In this document: piece after piece, positions 1 through 7,916 of the stretch
Layout: each line of letters starts with the position of its first letter
Numbering within the stretch: position 1 is the first letter of the stretch
Origin: an uncultured Oscillospiraceae bacterium
GTDB lineage: Bacteria; Bacillota; Clostridia; Oscillospirales; Oscillospiraceae
Assembly: GCA_947624985.1 (NCBI GenBank)
Contig: CANQMO010000003.1
Location: forward strand, 52,230 to 116,229
Direction: 5' to 3'
Length of the DNA: 64,000 bases
Notes under the pieces: generated by a model
Databases searched by the model: none
Seen by the model: the letters and a program-made list of their open reading frames with translations, nothing else
Told to the model about the DNA's origin: nothing
Program-made: the position numbers and the translations under genes

Positions 1-154
1 TCAGGACACCGAGACGGTGAGCGACCTGTTCTCCACTACGCTGGACGTGCCCACCGGCACCCAGGGGACGCTGAAGGTGGACTGGAATTACCGTGGCACA
101 TACAGCGGCGTGGAGCTCGCGCATATCATCGCGGAGGGCGAAGTGAGCGCCTGA
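1..154 (+). CDS. C-terminal end of an unidentified protein (cut by window edge)
   Basis: An open frame runs from the window edge to a TGA at 152-154 and gives about 50 residues ending in GEVSA. The fragment has alternating polar and hydrophobic residues with Thr/Gly turns (for example TGTQGTLKVDWNY), which suggests a beta-sandwich end of a surface or secreted protein. There is no motif that identifies a family. Pyruvate kinase starts 37 bases downstream on the same strand. Too little is visible to assign a function. Confidence 0.5.
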   Translation, partial: QDTETVSDLFSTTLDVPTGTQGTLKVDWNYRGTYSGVELAHIIAEGEVSA

Positions 155-191
155 GGGCTCCAAAGCAGATCATGAGGAGGTATTGGGACAT

Positions 192-1625
192 ATGAGAAGG
201 ACGAAGATCATCTGTACACTTGGCCCCGCCGTAGACAGCGAGCGCATGATCCGCGGGCTGATCCGGGCGGGTATGGACGCGGCCCGGTTCAATTTCTCCC
301 ACGGCACCCACGAGGAGCATTTGAAACGGCTGCACATGCTCAACGCGGTCCGGGATTCCATCAGCCGTCCCGTGGCCACCATTCTGGACACCAAGGGCCC
401 GGAGATCCGTATCCGCACCTTCGCCGAGGGCCCCATCACGCTGGCGGCGGGGGACACGTTCACCCTGACCACCGAGGACGTGGCGGGGGACCGGCAGCGG
501 GTGGCGGTGACCTATAAGGACCTGCACAAGGAGGTGGAGCCGGGCCAGGAGATCCTCATCGACGACGGCCTGGTGGCCATCCGGGTGGAGAAGATCCAGG
601 GCCGGGAGATCGTCTGCACAGTGGAAAACGGGGGGAGCCTGTCCAACCACAAATCCATCAACATCCCCGGCGCCAACATCCATCTGCCCGCCATCACGGA
701 GAAGGATATCGAGGACATCCGCTTCGGCGTGGAGAACGACTTTGACTTCATCGCCGCCTCCTTCGTCCGCAAGGCCAGCGACGTGCGGGAGATCCGCAAG
801 GTGCTGCACAAGTTCGGCGGCGACAACATAAAGATCATCGCCAAGATCGAGAACCAGGAAGGCGTAGACAACATGGAGGAGATCATCCTGGCCGCCGACG
901 GCGTGATGGTGGCCCGAGGCGATCTGGGCGTGGAGATCCCGGCGGCCCGGGTGCCCATCATCCAGAAGAAGATGATCCACCGGTGCCTTCTGGAGGGCAA
1001 GCCCGTCATCACCGCCACCCAAATGCTGGACTCCATGATCCGCAACCCCCGTCCCACCCGGGCGGAGGTGTCCGACGTGGCCAACGCCGTGTTCGACGGC
1101 ACCAGCTGCGTCATGCTCTCCGGCGAGACGGCCAGCGGCAAGTACCCGCTGGAGGCCATCGCCGCCATGGCGGAGATCGTAACGGAGGCGGAGTCCTCCG
1201 CGCCCCACTGGAAGCAGTTCGAGGAGTTCAAGCTGGTCCCGGCGCCCAGTATCAACGACGCCATCACCCACACCAGCTGCCTCACCGCCAAGGACCTGAA
1301 CGCCATGGCCATCCTGACCGCCACCGCCTCCGGCCACACGGCCCGCATGACCGCCCGGTTCCGCCCGGCCTGCCCCATCGTGGCGCTGACCATGCACGAG
1401 AAGGTCCGCCGGCAGCTGGCCCTGTGCTGGGGCGTGGTGCCCCTGCTGACCGGCGAGGTCACCAGCACGGACCGTATCCTGGCCATGGCCTGCGAGGTGG
1501 CCGTGCGGGAGAAGATCGTGAAGAAGGGGGACACGGTGGTCATCACCGCCGGCGTTCCTCTGGGCCGCGCCGGACAGACGAATCTGCTGAAAGCCCATGT
1601 GATCGACGACGACGACCTTATATAG
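192..1625 (+). CDS. pyk: pyruvate kinase
   Basis: Converts phosphoenolpyruvate and ADP to pyruvate and ATP in the cytoplasm, the last step of glycolysis. The 477-residue product starts RRTKIICTLGPA and contains the substrate-loop motifs KIENQEG (about 218-224), MVARGDLGVEIP (239-250) and TATQMLDSMI (274-283), followed by the C-terminal regulatory domain. It lacks the extra PEP-utilizer-like domain that makes many Bacillus enzymes about 585 residues long. ATG 192 is chosen over an in-frame TTG at 183 because the GAGGAGG at 174-180 is 11 bases from the ATG and only 2 from the TTG. A structured repeat element, not a classic T-tailed terminator, follows the gene. Confidence 0.97.
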   Translation: MRRTKIICTLGPAVDSERMIRGLIRAGMDAARFNFSHGTHEEHLKRLHMLNAVRDSISRPVATILDTKGPEIRIRTFAEGPITLAAGDTFTLTTEDVAGDRQRVAVTYKDLHKEVEPGQEILIDDGLVAIRVEKIQGREIVCTVENGGSLSNHKSINIPGANIHLPAITEKDIEDIRFGVENDFDFIAASFVRKASDVREIRKVLHKFGGDNIKIIAKIENQEGVDNMEEIILAADGVMVARGDLGVEIPAARVPIIQKKMIHRCLLEGKPVITATQMLDSMIRNPRPTRAEVSDVANAVFDGTSCVMLSGETASGKYPLEAIAAMAEIVTEAESSAPHWKQFEEFKLVPAPSINDAITHTSCLTAKDLNAMAILTATASGHTARMTARFRPACPIVALTMHEKVRRQLALCWGVVPLLTGEVTSTDRILAMACEVAVREKIVKKGDTVVITAGVPLGRAGQTNLLKAHVIDDDDLI

Positions 1626-1645
1626 TCGCGAAAACGCAAGGGTCG

Positions 1646-1741
1646 GCAGCCCGAAAACGTGAACGTCCCCGCCAAATGGCGGGGACGCTTTGCGCTGCAG
1701 CGGGCTGCATCCTTCTCGTTTGAATGCTACGCATTCAAACG
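1646..1741. repeat. structured convergent-gene repeat element, copy 1
   Basis: Read on the plus strand: outer arm GCAGCCCG (1646-1653), a linker with AACGTGAACG, an inner 9-bp stem GTCCCCGCC/GGCGGGGAC (1665-1673/1678-1686, loop AAAT), a conserved linker GCTTTGCGCTGCAGC, and the outer right arm ending at 1708. After ATCCTTCT comes a second 11-bp hairpin, CGTTTGAATGC/GCATTCAAACG (1717-1727/1731-1741). It lies between pyk (+) and dus (-), and the second hairpin ends two bases before the dus stop codon. Copies 2 and 3 share the linkers and layout but differ in stem bases with pairing kept. It could act as a bidirectional 3' processing or termination element, or be a small palindromic mobile repeat. 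Confidence 0.85.
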
Positions 1742-1743
1742 AC

Positions 1744-2712
1744 TTATTTTAGTTCCCGCTGGACCCGGCGGACGATGGCGCGGATGTCGTCCAGGGTGTT
1801 TATCCGCACGATCTCCCGCTTGACAGGTCCGGACCAGGGCACGCCCCGCAGATACCAGCAGAGCTGCTTTCTGGCCTCCAGACAGGCGATGTGGGGGTCT
1901 TTCCACTGACAGGCCAGCTCGAACTGGCGCAGGGCCGTTTCCGTCCGCGACCCCAGAGGCGGCGTCTCCGGCTCCGGCAGCCCGGCGACGGCGGCGTTGA
2001 TACGCCCGAACACCCACGGGTCTCCGAACGAGCCCCGGCCCACCATGCACATGTCCGCCCCGGTCCGGCGCAGCACCCGGACCGCGTCGGCGCCGGAAAA
2101 AATATCGCCATTGGCGATGACCGGGATGGTCACCGCGGCCTTTACATCCCGGATGATGTCCCAGTCCGCCGTACCGGCGTACATCTGCACCCGGGTGCGC
2201 CCGTGGACGGTGAGGGCGGCGGCCCCGGCGGCCTGGCAGACCTGGGCGAATTCCACCGCGTTCACGCTGCCGCCGTCCCAGCCCTTGCGGAACTTCACCG
2301 TCACCGGCACGCCGGCGGTGCGCACGCACGCCTCAATGATACGCCCGGCCCTGTCCGGGTCCCGCATGAGAGCGGAGCCGTCCCCGCTTTTGACGATCTT
2401 GCCAACGGGGCAGCCCATGTTGATGTCTAGTATGTCCGCCCCGGAGAGGGCGACGGCCATAGGCGCGGCGTCCGCCATGACGGCGGGATCGGAGCCGAAT
2501 ATCTGGGCGGCCACGGGCCGGTCGTCCTCGGGGCAGTACAGAAGCTGTTTCGTTTTGGCGTCGTTGTATACCAGGCCGCGGCTGGACACCATCTCCGTGC
2601 AGGTGAGGGCGGCGCCCTGCTCCCGGCATATATGCCGGAACGCGGCGTCCGTCACCCCGGCCATGGGGGCCAGCGCCGCAGGGCCTTCGATCTGTACGCT
2701 TCCGATCTGCAT
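1744..2712 (-). CDS. dus: tRNA-dihydrouridine synthase (DusB-type)
   Basis: FMN-dependent reduction of uridine to dihydrouridine in the D-loop of tRNA. The 322-residue product has the N-terminal PAALAPMAGVTDAAFR motif, the GCPVGKIVKSGDGSAL substrate and FMN segment with the catalytic Cys, TVKFRKGWDGG, LTVHGRTR, and VIANGDIFS with the FMN phosphate-binding region. The Met at 2712 is chosen because GAAGGAG lies just upstream of it; the ATG at 2730 precedes that ribosome-binding site and is probably not used. A TTGACA-17-TAAAAT promoter lies upstream, divergent from the LTA-synthase-like gene. The stop abuts the second hairpin of repeat copy 1. Confidence 0.95.
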   Translation of the reverse strand: MQIGSVQIEGPAALAPMAGVTDAAFRHICREQGAALTCTEMVSSRGLVYNDAKTKQLLYCPEDDRPVAAQIFGSDPAVMADAAPMAVALSGADILDINMGCPVGKIVKSGDGSALMRDPDRAGRIIEACVRTAGVPVTVKFRKGWDGGSVNAVEFAQVCQAAGAAALTVHGRTRVQMYAGTADWDIIRDVKAAVTIPVIANGDIFSGADAVRVLRRTGADMCMVGRGSFGDPWVFGRINAAVAGLPEPETPPLGSRTETALRQFELACQWKDPHIACLEARKQLCWYLRGVPWSGPVKREIVRINTLDDIRAIVRRVQRELK

Positions 2713-2744
2713 AAACGCTCCTTCGGGCAAAAACGCCTTCCACT

Positions 2745-2773
2745 ATTTTAAATGCGAGGGACCCGGGTGTCAA
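2745..2773 (-). promoter_or_regulatory. sigma-A promoter for dus
   Basis: On the minus strand, TTGACA (2773-2768) and TAAAAT (2750-2745) are separated by exactly 17 bases. It is back to back with the promoter at 2799-2827. Confidence 0.75.
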
Positions 2774-2798
2774 GACGGCAAAAAAACGGGTGGAGCGC

Positions 2799-2827
2799 TT
2801 GACCGGAGCTGTCGGAACGTGTAAAAT
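2799..2827 (+). promoter_or_regulatory. sigma-A promoter for the LTA-synthase-like gene
   Basis: TTGACC (2799-2804), a 17-base spacer and TAAAAT (2822-2827). It is about 45 bases upstream of the GTG start and divergent from the dus promoter. Confidence 0.75.
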
Positions 2828-2873
2828 GACCTGGTAAAAGGAACCTGCTGTATGGAGCGGAGGAGTGCTGTCG

Positions 2874-4886
2874 GTGGAGACAAAAGAGAAAAAACGTCCT
2901 GTCAGGCACATAAAGGGGTTCAACTTTCTGTTCCCTCTGGCGCTGCTGTATTATGAGATCACCTTCCGCCTGTTCACGGGAGGCAGCGTGTTACGGACGG
3001 ACACGCTGCTGCTGCTCCCGCTGTGCTGCGCCTACGGGGGGATAGGGACGCTTATCTGCACCATCTCGTCCAACCGGCGGGTCAATATATGGCTGACGGT
3101 GGCGCTGCTGTTCCTGCTGGCGCTGCCCTATGGGGTGGAGGCGTTCCTGTACCGGGAGTTCGGCATATTCTATAACTTCAAAGCCATCTTCACCACCACA
3201 GGTGACGTGGTGGGCAACTTCGGCTCGGAGGTCGTCCGGCTGGTGTTCAGCCCCAGCGGCATTTTCTGCATAGCGGTCTACCTGCTGCCAACGGTCCTGT
3301 TCGCGCTGTTCGGCTCCGCCCCCATGGGTATCGACGGCCATACGCGGGGCATGACCGCGGCGCGGGTCGCCGCGTTCTATATCCTGGCGATGATGGTGAT
3401 CCATGTGACGCCGAGGCTGGCTCTCGCCTACGGCGCGGAGTATACCTTCCAGTCCTCCGTGGAGCGGTTCGGCCTGATGACCGGCGCCGGGCTGGACATG
3501 CGGGAGCAGCTGATGGGCCGTGGCACGGCCTCTTTTGAGCAGGTGGATATGAGCCGTATCGCCGGCCAGGTCCAGCCGACCACTGAGACCGACGCTACGC
3601 CGGAGCCCAGCGCGACGCCGGTGGTGTACGAGCCAAACGTGCTGGACCTGCCCCTCAACGAGGAGACGGCGGACACCACCGACGAGTTCCGGAGCCTGGA
3701 CGAGTATGTTTCGGGACTGACCCCGTCCATGAAAAACGAGTATACGGGCCTTTTCGCGGGCAAGAACCTGATCATGATCACCGCGGAGGCGTTCACCAGA
3801 GAGGTCATCGACCCGGAGCTGACGCCCACCCTGTACCGGCTGTACACCGAGGGCGTGCATTTTACCGACTATTACCAGTTCGCCGGCGCGGGCACCATCG
3901 GCGGAGAGTATCAGCACATCTTCGGCCTGCTGCCCTGCGACGACGTGGATTCGATCCTGGACATGACCAAACACAGGGTGCTGATCAATCTGCCCACCGA
4001 GCTGTCCGCCAGAGGCTATTACGGCGTGGCCTACCACAACGGGGACTCCACTTTCTACGACCGGGACAAGAGCCATCCCTACCTGGGCTTCTCCGACGGG
4101 TTCTACGCTTTCGGCAACGGGCTGGAGGATATCATGAACACCGGCTGGGACTCCTGCGACGACGATATGTTCAAGAGCACGCTGCCGCTGTATATCGACA
4201 AGCAGCCCTTCGTCGTCTATTACATGACGATCAGCGGCCACTCCCCCTACGGCACCGAAAACGACCACTGGGAGGAGAACAAGGAGCGGGTGGCGGACCT
4301 GCCGTATTCGGAGATGGTAAAGGGCTATCTCGCCGCCAACATGGACCTGGAGGACGCCATGACCTACCTCGTCGGGGAACTGGAGGCCAGGGGTATCGCG
4401 GACGACACGGTCATCTGCCTGACCGGCGACCATTACCCCTACGGGCTGGCGGACGGCAGCGATTTTTCCTGTGTGGATGAGCTGTACGGCATAGATGAGA
4501 TCGAAACGGCTTTTGACCGGGACCACAACTGCTGGCTGCTGTGGAGCGGGTGTCTGGAGGACCAGGCGCCCATCGTGGTGGACGAACCCACCTTCAGTCT
4601 GGATATCCTGCCCACGATGATGAACCTGTTCGGGATCGACTTCGACTCCCGGCTGCTTCCGGGGCGGGACGTGTTCTCCGACACGCCGGCGCTGGTGTTC
4701 GTCGAGCCCACCACCTGGAAAACGTCCTATGGCTACTTTTTTGAGGACGGCTTCACCCTCACCGACGAGACGGCGACGCTGCCCGACGGCTATGTAGACA
4801 GCATGCGCGCCGTGGTGCGCAACAAGATAAACTACTGCCAGAGCGTACTGGCGAACGATTACTTCACCTACCTTTTTCTGCGGTAG
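2874..4886 (+). CDS. LTA-synthase-family membrane sulfatase/phosphoglycerol transferase
   Basis: Likely transfers glycerophosphate or a related phospho-alcohol onto a cell-envelope polymer outside the membrane. The 670-residue protein has about five hydrophobic N-terminal segments, then a low-complexity linker with ATPEPSATP, then an extracellular sulfatase-fold domain. That domain starts at KNLIMITAEAF, carries the nucleophile region GAGTIGGEYQHIFGLLP (the Thr is the probable catalytic residue), and has the metal-binding CLTGDHYPYG near the end. GTG 2874 is preferred because AGGAG at 2861-2865 is 8 bases away; GTG 2865 overlaps that site. Known LtaS enzymes are of similar length. The exact substrate (LTA glycerophosphate or another polymer) cannot be told from sequence. 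Confidence 0.85.
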   Translation: METKEKKRPVRHIKGFNFLFPLALLYYEITFRLFTGGSVLRTDTLLLLPLCCAYGGIGTLICTISSNRRVNIWLTVALLFLLALPYGVEAFLYREFGIFYNFKAIFTTTGDVVGNFGSEVVRLVFSPSGIFCIAVYLLPTVLFALFGSAPMGIDGHTRGMTAARVAAFYILAMMVIHVTPRLALAYGAEYTFQSSVERFGLMTGAGLDMREQLMGRGTASFEQVDMSRIAGQVQPTTETDATPEPSATPVVYEPNVLDLPLNEETADTTDEFRSLDEYVSGLTPSMKNEYTGLFAGKNLIMITAEAFTREVIDPELTPTLYRLYTEGVHFTDYYQFAGAGTIGGEYQHIFGLLPCDDVDSILDMTKHRVLINLPTELSARGYYGVAYHNGDSTFYDRDKSHPYLGFSDGFYAFGNGLEDIMNTGWDSCDDDMFKSTLPLYIDKQPFVVYYMTISGHSPYGTENDHWEENKERVADLPYSEMVKGYLAANMDLEDAMTYLVGELEARGIADDTVICLTGDHYPYGLADGSDFSCVDELYGIDEIETAFDRDHNCWLLWSGCLEDQAPIVVDEPTFSLDILPTMMNLFGIDFDSRLLPGRDVFSDTPALVFVEPTTWKTSYGYFFEDGFTLTDETATLPDGYVDSMRAVVRNKINYCQSVLANDYFTYLFLR

Positions 4887-4896
4887 GAAAAGATAG

Positions 4897-4935
4897 AAAA
4901 GGGGAGCCGCTTTTAAAGCGACTCCCCTTTTTAAA
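4897..4935. terminator. bidirectional terminator between the LTA-synthase-like gene and sigE
   Basis: AAAAGGGGAG and CTCCCCTTTT pair, then a C/A mismatch and CGC/GCG with a TTTTAAA loop. There is a T run on both strands, and the sigE stop codon lies inside the 3' T run. It can serve both convergent genes. Confidence 0.85.
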
Positions 4936-5635
4936 GCTGGCGGATCAGCTCCCGCCGCAGGCGCAGGATGATGCGTTTTTCCAGGCGGCTTATGTAGCTT
5001 TGGGAGATACCCAGCAGATCCGCCACCTCCTTCTGGGTCAACTCCTCATAGCCCTCCAGGCCGAAGCGCATGAGGATGATGGACCGCTCCCGCTCGTCCA
5101 GCCGGTCCACCGCCTCCATGAGAAGCTGCCGCTCCACGTCCTCCTCGATGGGCTTGATGACCTCCTCGCCGTCGGTGCCCAGAACGTCGGAAAGGAGCAG
5201 CTCGTTGCCGTCCCAGTCGGTGTTCAGCGGCTCGTCGATGGATATCTCCACCCGGTGGGAGCTTTTTTTGCGCAGGAACATGAGTATCTCGTTTTCGATA
5301 CACCGGGAGGCGTAGGTGGCCAGCTTGATACGCTTTTCGGGGTTGAAGGTGCCGATGGCCTTGATAAGGCCGATGGTGCCGATGGAGATCAGGTCCTCGA
5401 TGTTCACGCCGGTATTCTCGAACCGGCGGGCGATATAGACCACCAGCCGCAGATTGTGTTCGATGAGGCTCTGGCGGGCCTCGTGATCGCCTTGGATGAG
5501 CGCGGCCACGGCGGCCTCCTCCTCATCCTTGTCCAGAGGCGGGGGCAGCACGTCGCTGCCGCCGATGTAAAAAATGCGTGGCGCGAGCTGCAAACGAAGC
5601 TGTAGCTGCATGAGAAACAGTCTCATCTTATTCAT
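4931..5635 (-). CDS. sigE: sporulation sigma factor SigE (pro-form)
   Basis: RNA polymerase sigma factor for early mother-cell gene expression in sporulation. The 234-residue protein has an N-terminal pro-sequence that is removed by SpoIIGA before [11 protein letters not shown]. It then has sigma region 2 ([44 protein letters not shown]) and region 4 ending in the [16 protein letters not shown]. The RDVLGTD-like [10 protein letters not shown] segment is typical of SigE. AAAGGAG sits 7 bases before ATG 5635. spoIIGA is 18 bases upstream in the same operon. The sigG gene that often follows is not present. Confidence 0.97.
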   Translation of the reverse strand: MNKMRLFLMQLQLRLQLAPRIFYIGGSDVLPPPLDKDEEEAAVAALIQGDHEARQSLIEHNLRLVVYIARRFENTGVNIEDLISIGTIGLIKAIGTFNPEKRIKLATYASRCIENEILMFLRKKSSHRVEISIDEPLNTDWDGNELLLSDVLGTDGEEVIKPIEEDVERQLLMEAVDRLDERERSIILMRFGLEGYEELTQKEVADLLGISQSYISRLEKRIILRLRRELIRQL

Positions 5636-5653
5636 GGGTACGCTCCTTTCCGG

Positions 5654-6457
5654 TCAGATAACGGCGTCATAAGAGCCGTCGGCGCCAAAAGGCGCGGCGG
5701 CCACGGCGGCGATCAGGTCCCGGCGCTCCATGCCGTCCACGGTGACCCGGTCCGGGCGGAAGGCCAGCAGCAGTCCGCCGCCGCCTATCCCGGCGTAGGG
5801 GATGAGCCGGGCGCCGGGTATGCGCAGCACCGCCTCCGCCGGTGGGCCGCGGAGCAGGGCGGCGTCCTCCGCCGGGAACAGCTCCCCCAGCGCCCCGGCC
5901 TCCGCCACAAAGGCCGCGCAGCCGGAGATGGGGTCTGTCAGGGAGTTTCCCGTGTCCTCCAGCGCCCGCAGATGAACGCAGCGTCCGTCCCGCTCTACGG
6001 TCACGTCCCGGATACGCCGGGAGGCGTTTTTCACACCGGCCCGGAACAGTATGCTGATGACCGCCCAGCTGACGGCGAAGGCCAGCACCAGCACCCGCAT
6101 ATCCAGCCGCAGAAGCGGTCCGGCCGGGCCGCTGCGCAGAAGGCTGGCCCCGTAGACCGCCCCGCCGAACAGGGCCGACACCCCCAAAAACGCCCCGAAA
6201 CACCGGACCAGCCGCCGCTGGTCGCCGAAGGCCGTCAGGGTCATCCCCATGGCCAGCGCCAGCCGCATAACGGGCCGGGCCAGCCATTCCAGGCCGGGAA
6301 GCTGCGCCAGCGCGCTCCACGCGGCCCCCAACACCGCGCCCGCCAGAAATCGCAGCCGCCGGTAGGGCAGGGCACAGACCCTGGCCGTGCCGAGCAGCAG
6401 AAAGTAGTCGATGACGAGCTCCATGGTGAAGAGCTCATCCAGATACAGGGTCATCAT
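5654..6457 (-). CDS. spoIIGA: sporulation sigma-E processing peptidase SpoIIGA
   Basis: Membrane aspartic protease that cleaves pro-SigE at the sporulation septum. The product of about 267 residues begins MMTLYLDELF, matching the usual MKIYLD-type start. It has about five membrane segments in the first 145 residues and a cytoplasmic protease domain with the catalytic LEDTGNSL motif (DTG at about 168-170). The frame stays open about 105 codons further upstream, but that part is low-complexity and antisense to the pyrH promoter region, so the start is placed at 6457 (or the adjacent ATG at 6454). No strong Shine-Dalgarno is visible. It is divergent from pyrH. Confidence 0.9.
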   Translation of the reverse strand: MMTLYLDELFTMELVIDYFLLLGTARVCALPYRRLRFLAGAVLGAAWSALAQLPGLEWLARPVMRLALAMGMTLTAFGDQRRLVRCFGAFLGVSALFGGAVYGASLLRSGPAGPLLRLDMRVLVLAFAVSWAVISILFRAGVKNASRRIRDVTVERDGRCVHLRALEDTGNSLTDPISGCAAFVAEAGALGELFPAEDAALLRGPPAEAVLRIPGARLIPYAGIGGGGLLLAFRPDRVTVDGMERRDLIAAVAAAPFGADGSYDAVI

Positions 6458-6492
6458 GGCCTGATTGTAGTCCCGCGGGGGTGCGAAGCCGG

Positions 6493-6521
6493 TTGAAATC
6501 GGCTGGCGAGTGTGGTAAAAT
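6493..6521 (+). promoter_or_regulatory. promoter P1 upstream of pyrH
   Basis: TTGAAA (6493-6498), 17-base spacer, TAAAAT (6516-6521), about 85 bases before the pyrH start. Confidence 0.65.
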
Positions 6522-6552
6522 TTAAAGGCGCGGAAAAAGGCGCCCGATGTGG

Positions 6553-6582
6553 TTGAAAATGTAACCATTTTGGCCTTACAAT
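6553..6582 (+). promoter_or_regulatory. promoter P2 upstream of pyrH
   Basis: TTGAAA (6553-6558), 18-base spacer, TACAAT (6577-6582). It lies 60 bases downstream of P1, so the growth operon appears to have tandem promoters. Confidence 0.6.
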
Positions 6583-6605
6583 GAAGTGCGGAAGGGGCGA
6601 GTGCG

Positions 6606-7319
6606 ATGGGCAGACCGGCATACAAGCGCGTGATCCTGAAGCTGAGCGGCGAGGCCCTGGGGGGCGAGAGCGGCCGTGGGCTGGACTTCAACATGATGAA
6701 AAAGGCCGCGCTGGCCATCAAGGCCTGCGCGGACATGGGCGTGGAGATGGGGCTCGTCACCGGCGGCGGCAACTACTGGCGGGGCGCCAAGGACGGCGGC
6801 GGCAAGATGGAGCGGTCCCGGGCCGACCTGATGGGGATGCTGGCCACGGTGATGAACAGCCTGGCCCTGTGCGAGGTGCTGGAGCAGGTGGGCGTTTCCG
6901 CCCGGGTGATGACCATGCTGGACATGCCCCGGGTGGCGGAGCCGTATTCCTATGGCCGGGCCATGCGCCATCTGCGCTTGGGCCGGGTGGTGCTGTTCGC
7001 CGCCGGCAGCGGCAACCCCTATTTTTCCACGGACTCCGCCGCGGCGCTGAAGGCGGCGGAGATCGGCGCGGAGGCCCTGCTCATGGCCAAGAGCATCGAC
7101 GGCGTGTACACCGCCGACCCCAAGACCGACCCCACCGCCCAAAGGCTGGACCACATCGGCTACGGCGAGATACTCTCCAAGGACCTGAAGGTCATCGACG
7201 CGGCGGCCACCAGTCTTTTGCGGGACAACGCCATCCCCACCATGATCTTCGCTCTGGACCCGCCGGAGAACATCGTCCGGGTGGTCTGCGGGGAGAGACT
7301 GGGGACGCTGGTAGACTGA
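6606..7319 (+). CDS. pyrH: UMP kinase
   Basis: Phosphorylates UMP to UDP with ATP as a hexamer in the cytoplasm. The 237-residue protein has the amino-acid-kinase fold: KRVILKLSGEAL at the N terminus, TGGGNYWRG for phosphate binding, GSGNPYFSTDSAAAL in the centre, and the ATP-site segment AKSIDGVYTADPKTD. It is the first gene of the pyrH-frr-uppS-dxr-rseP-ispG-polC operon. The rpsB and tsf genes that usually precede it in Firmicutes are absent; the divergent spoIIGA-sigE pair is there instead. Confidence 0.97.
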   Translation: MGRPAYKRVILKLSGEALGGESGRGLDFNMMKKAALAIKACADMGVEMGLVTGGGNYWRGAKDGGGKMERSRADLMGMLATVMNSLALCEVLEQVGVSARVMTMLDMPRVAEPYSYGRAMRHLRLGRVVLFAAGSGNPYFSTDSAAALKAAEIGAEALLMAKSIDGVYTADPKTDPTAQRLDHIGYGEILSKDLKVIDAAATSLLRDNAIPTMIFALDPPENIVRVVCGERLGTLVD

Positions 7320-7364
7320 ATCGGATATTTCCATATAACAACACTGTTTAAGGAGGACCTGACC

Positions 7365-7916
7365 ATGTCTGAGCTCAAGGAATATGAAGGCAAAATGCAA
7401 AAAGCGAAGGAGTTTCTCTCCGGCCAGTTTGACTCCGTGCGGGCCGGGCGCGCCAACGCCGCGGTCCTGAACGGTATCACCGTGGACTATTACGGCTCTC
7501 CCACGCCCATCAACCAGGTGGCGGCCATTTCCGTGCCGGACCCCCGGACGCTGGTGATCGCGCCCTGGGACGGCTCCGTCCTCAAGGGCGTTGAAAAGGC
7601 CATCCAGGCATCCGAGCTGGGTATCAACCCCCAGAACGACGGGCGGGTGATCCGGCTGGTATTCCCGCAGCTTACCGAGGAGCGGCGCAAGGACCTGGCA
7701 AAACAGGTGCGCAAGTATGGCGAGGAGGCCAAGGTGGCCGTGCGGAACATCCGCCGGGACGCCATGGAGAAGATCAAAAAGCAGCAGAAGGCCGGGGACA
7801 TCACCGAGGACGACCAGAAGGACCTGGAGAAGGAGCTGCAAAAGCTGACCGACGACAACATCAAGGACATCGACAAGCTCACCGACGCCAAGGAAAAAGA
7901 GCTGTTTGCCATATGA
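7365..7916 (+). CDS. frr: ribosome recycling factor
   Basis: Splits post-termination ribosomes together with EF-G. The 183-residue product has the typical length and features: an N-terminal helix, SVRAGRANAAVLNGI, YYGSPTPINQVA, VRLVFPQLTEERRKDL (seen here as IRLVFPQLTEE) and a long C-terminal coiled helix. AGGAGG lies about 7 bases before ATG 7365. The stop codon overlaps the uppS start as ATGA, indicating translational coupling. Confidence 0.98.
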   Translation: MSELKEYEGKMQKAKEFLSGQFDSVRAGRANAAVLNGITVDYYGSPTPINQVAAISVPDPRTLVIAPWDGSVLKGVEKAIQASELGINPQNDGRVIRLVFPQLTEERRKDLAKQVRKYGEEAKVAVRNIRRDAMEKIKKQQKAGDITEDDQKDLEKELQKLTDDNIKDIDKLTDAKEKELFAI

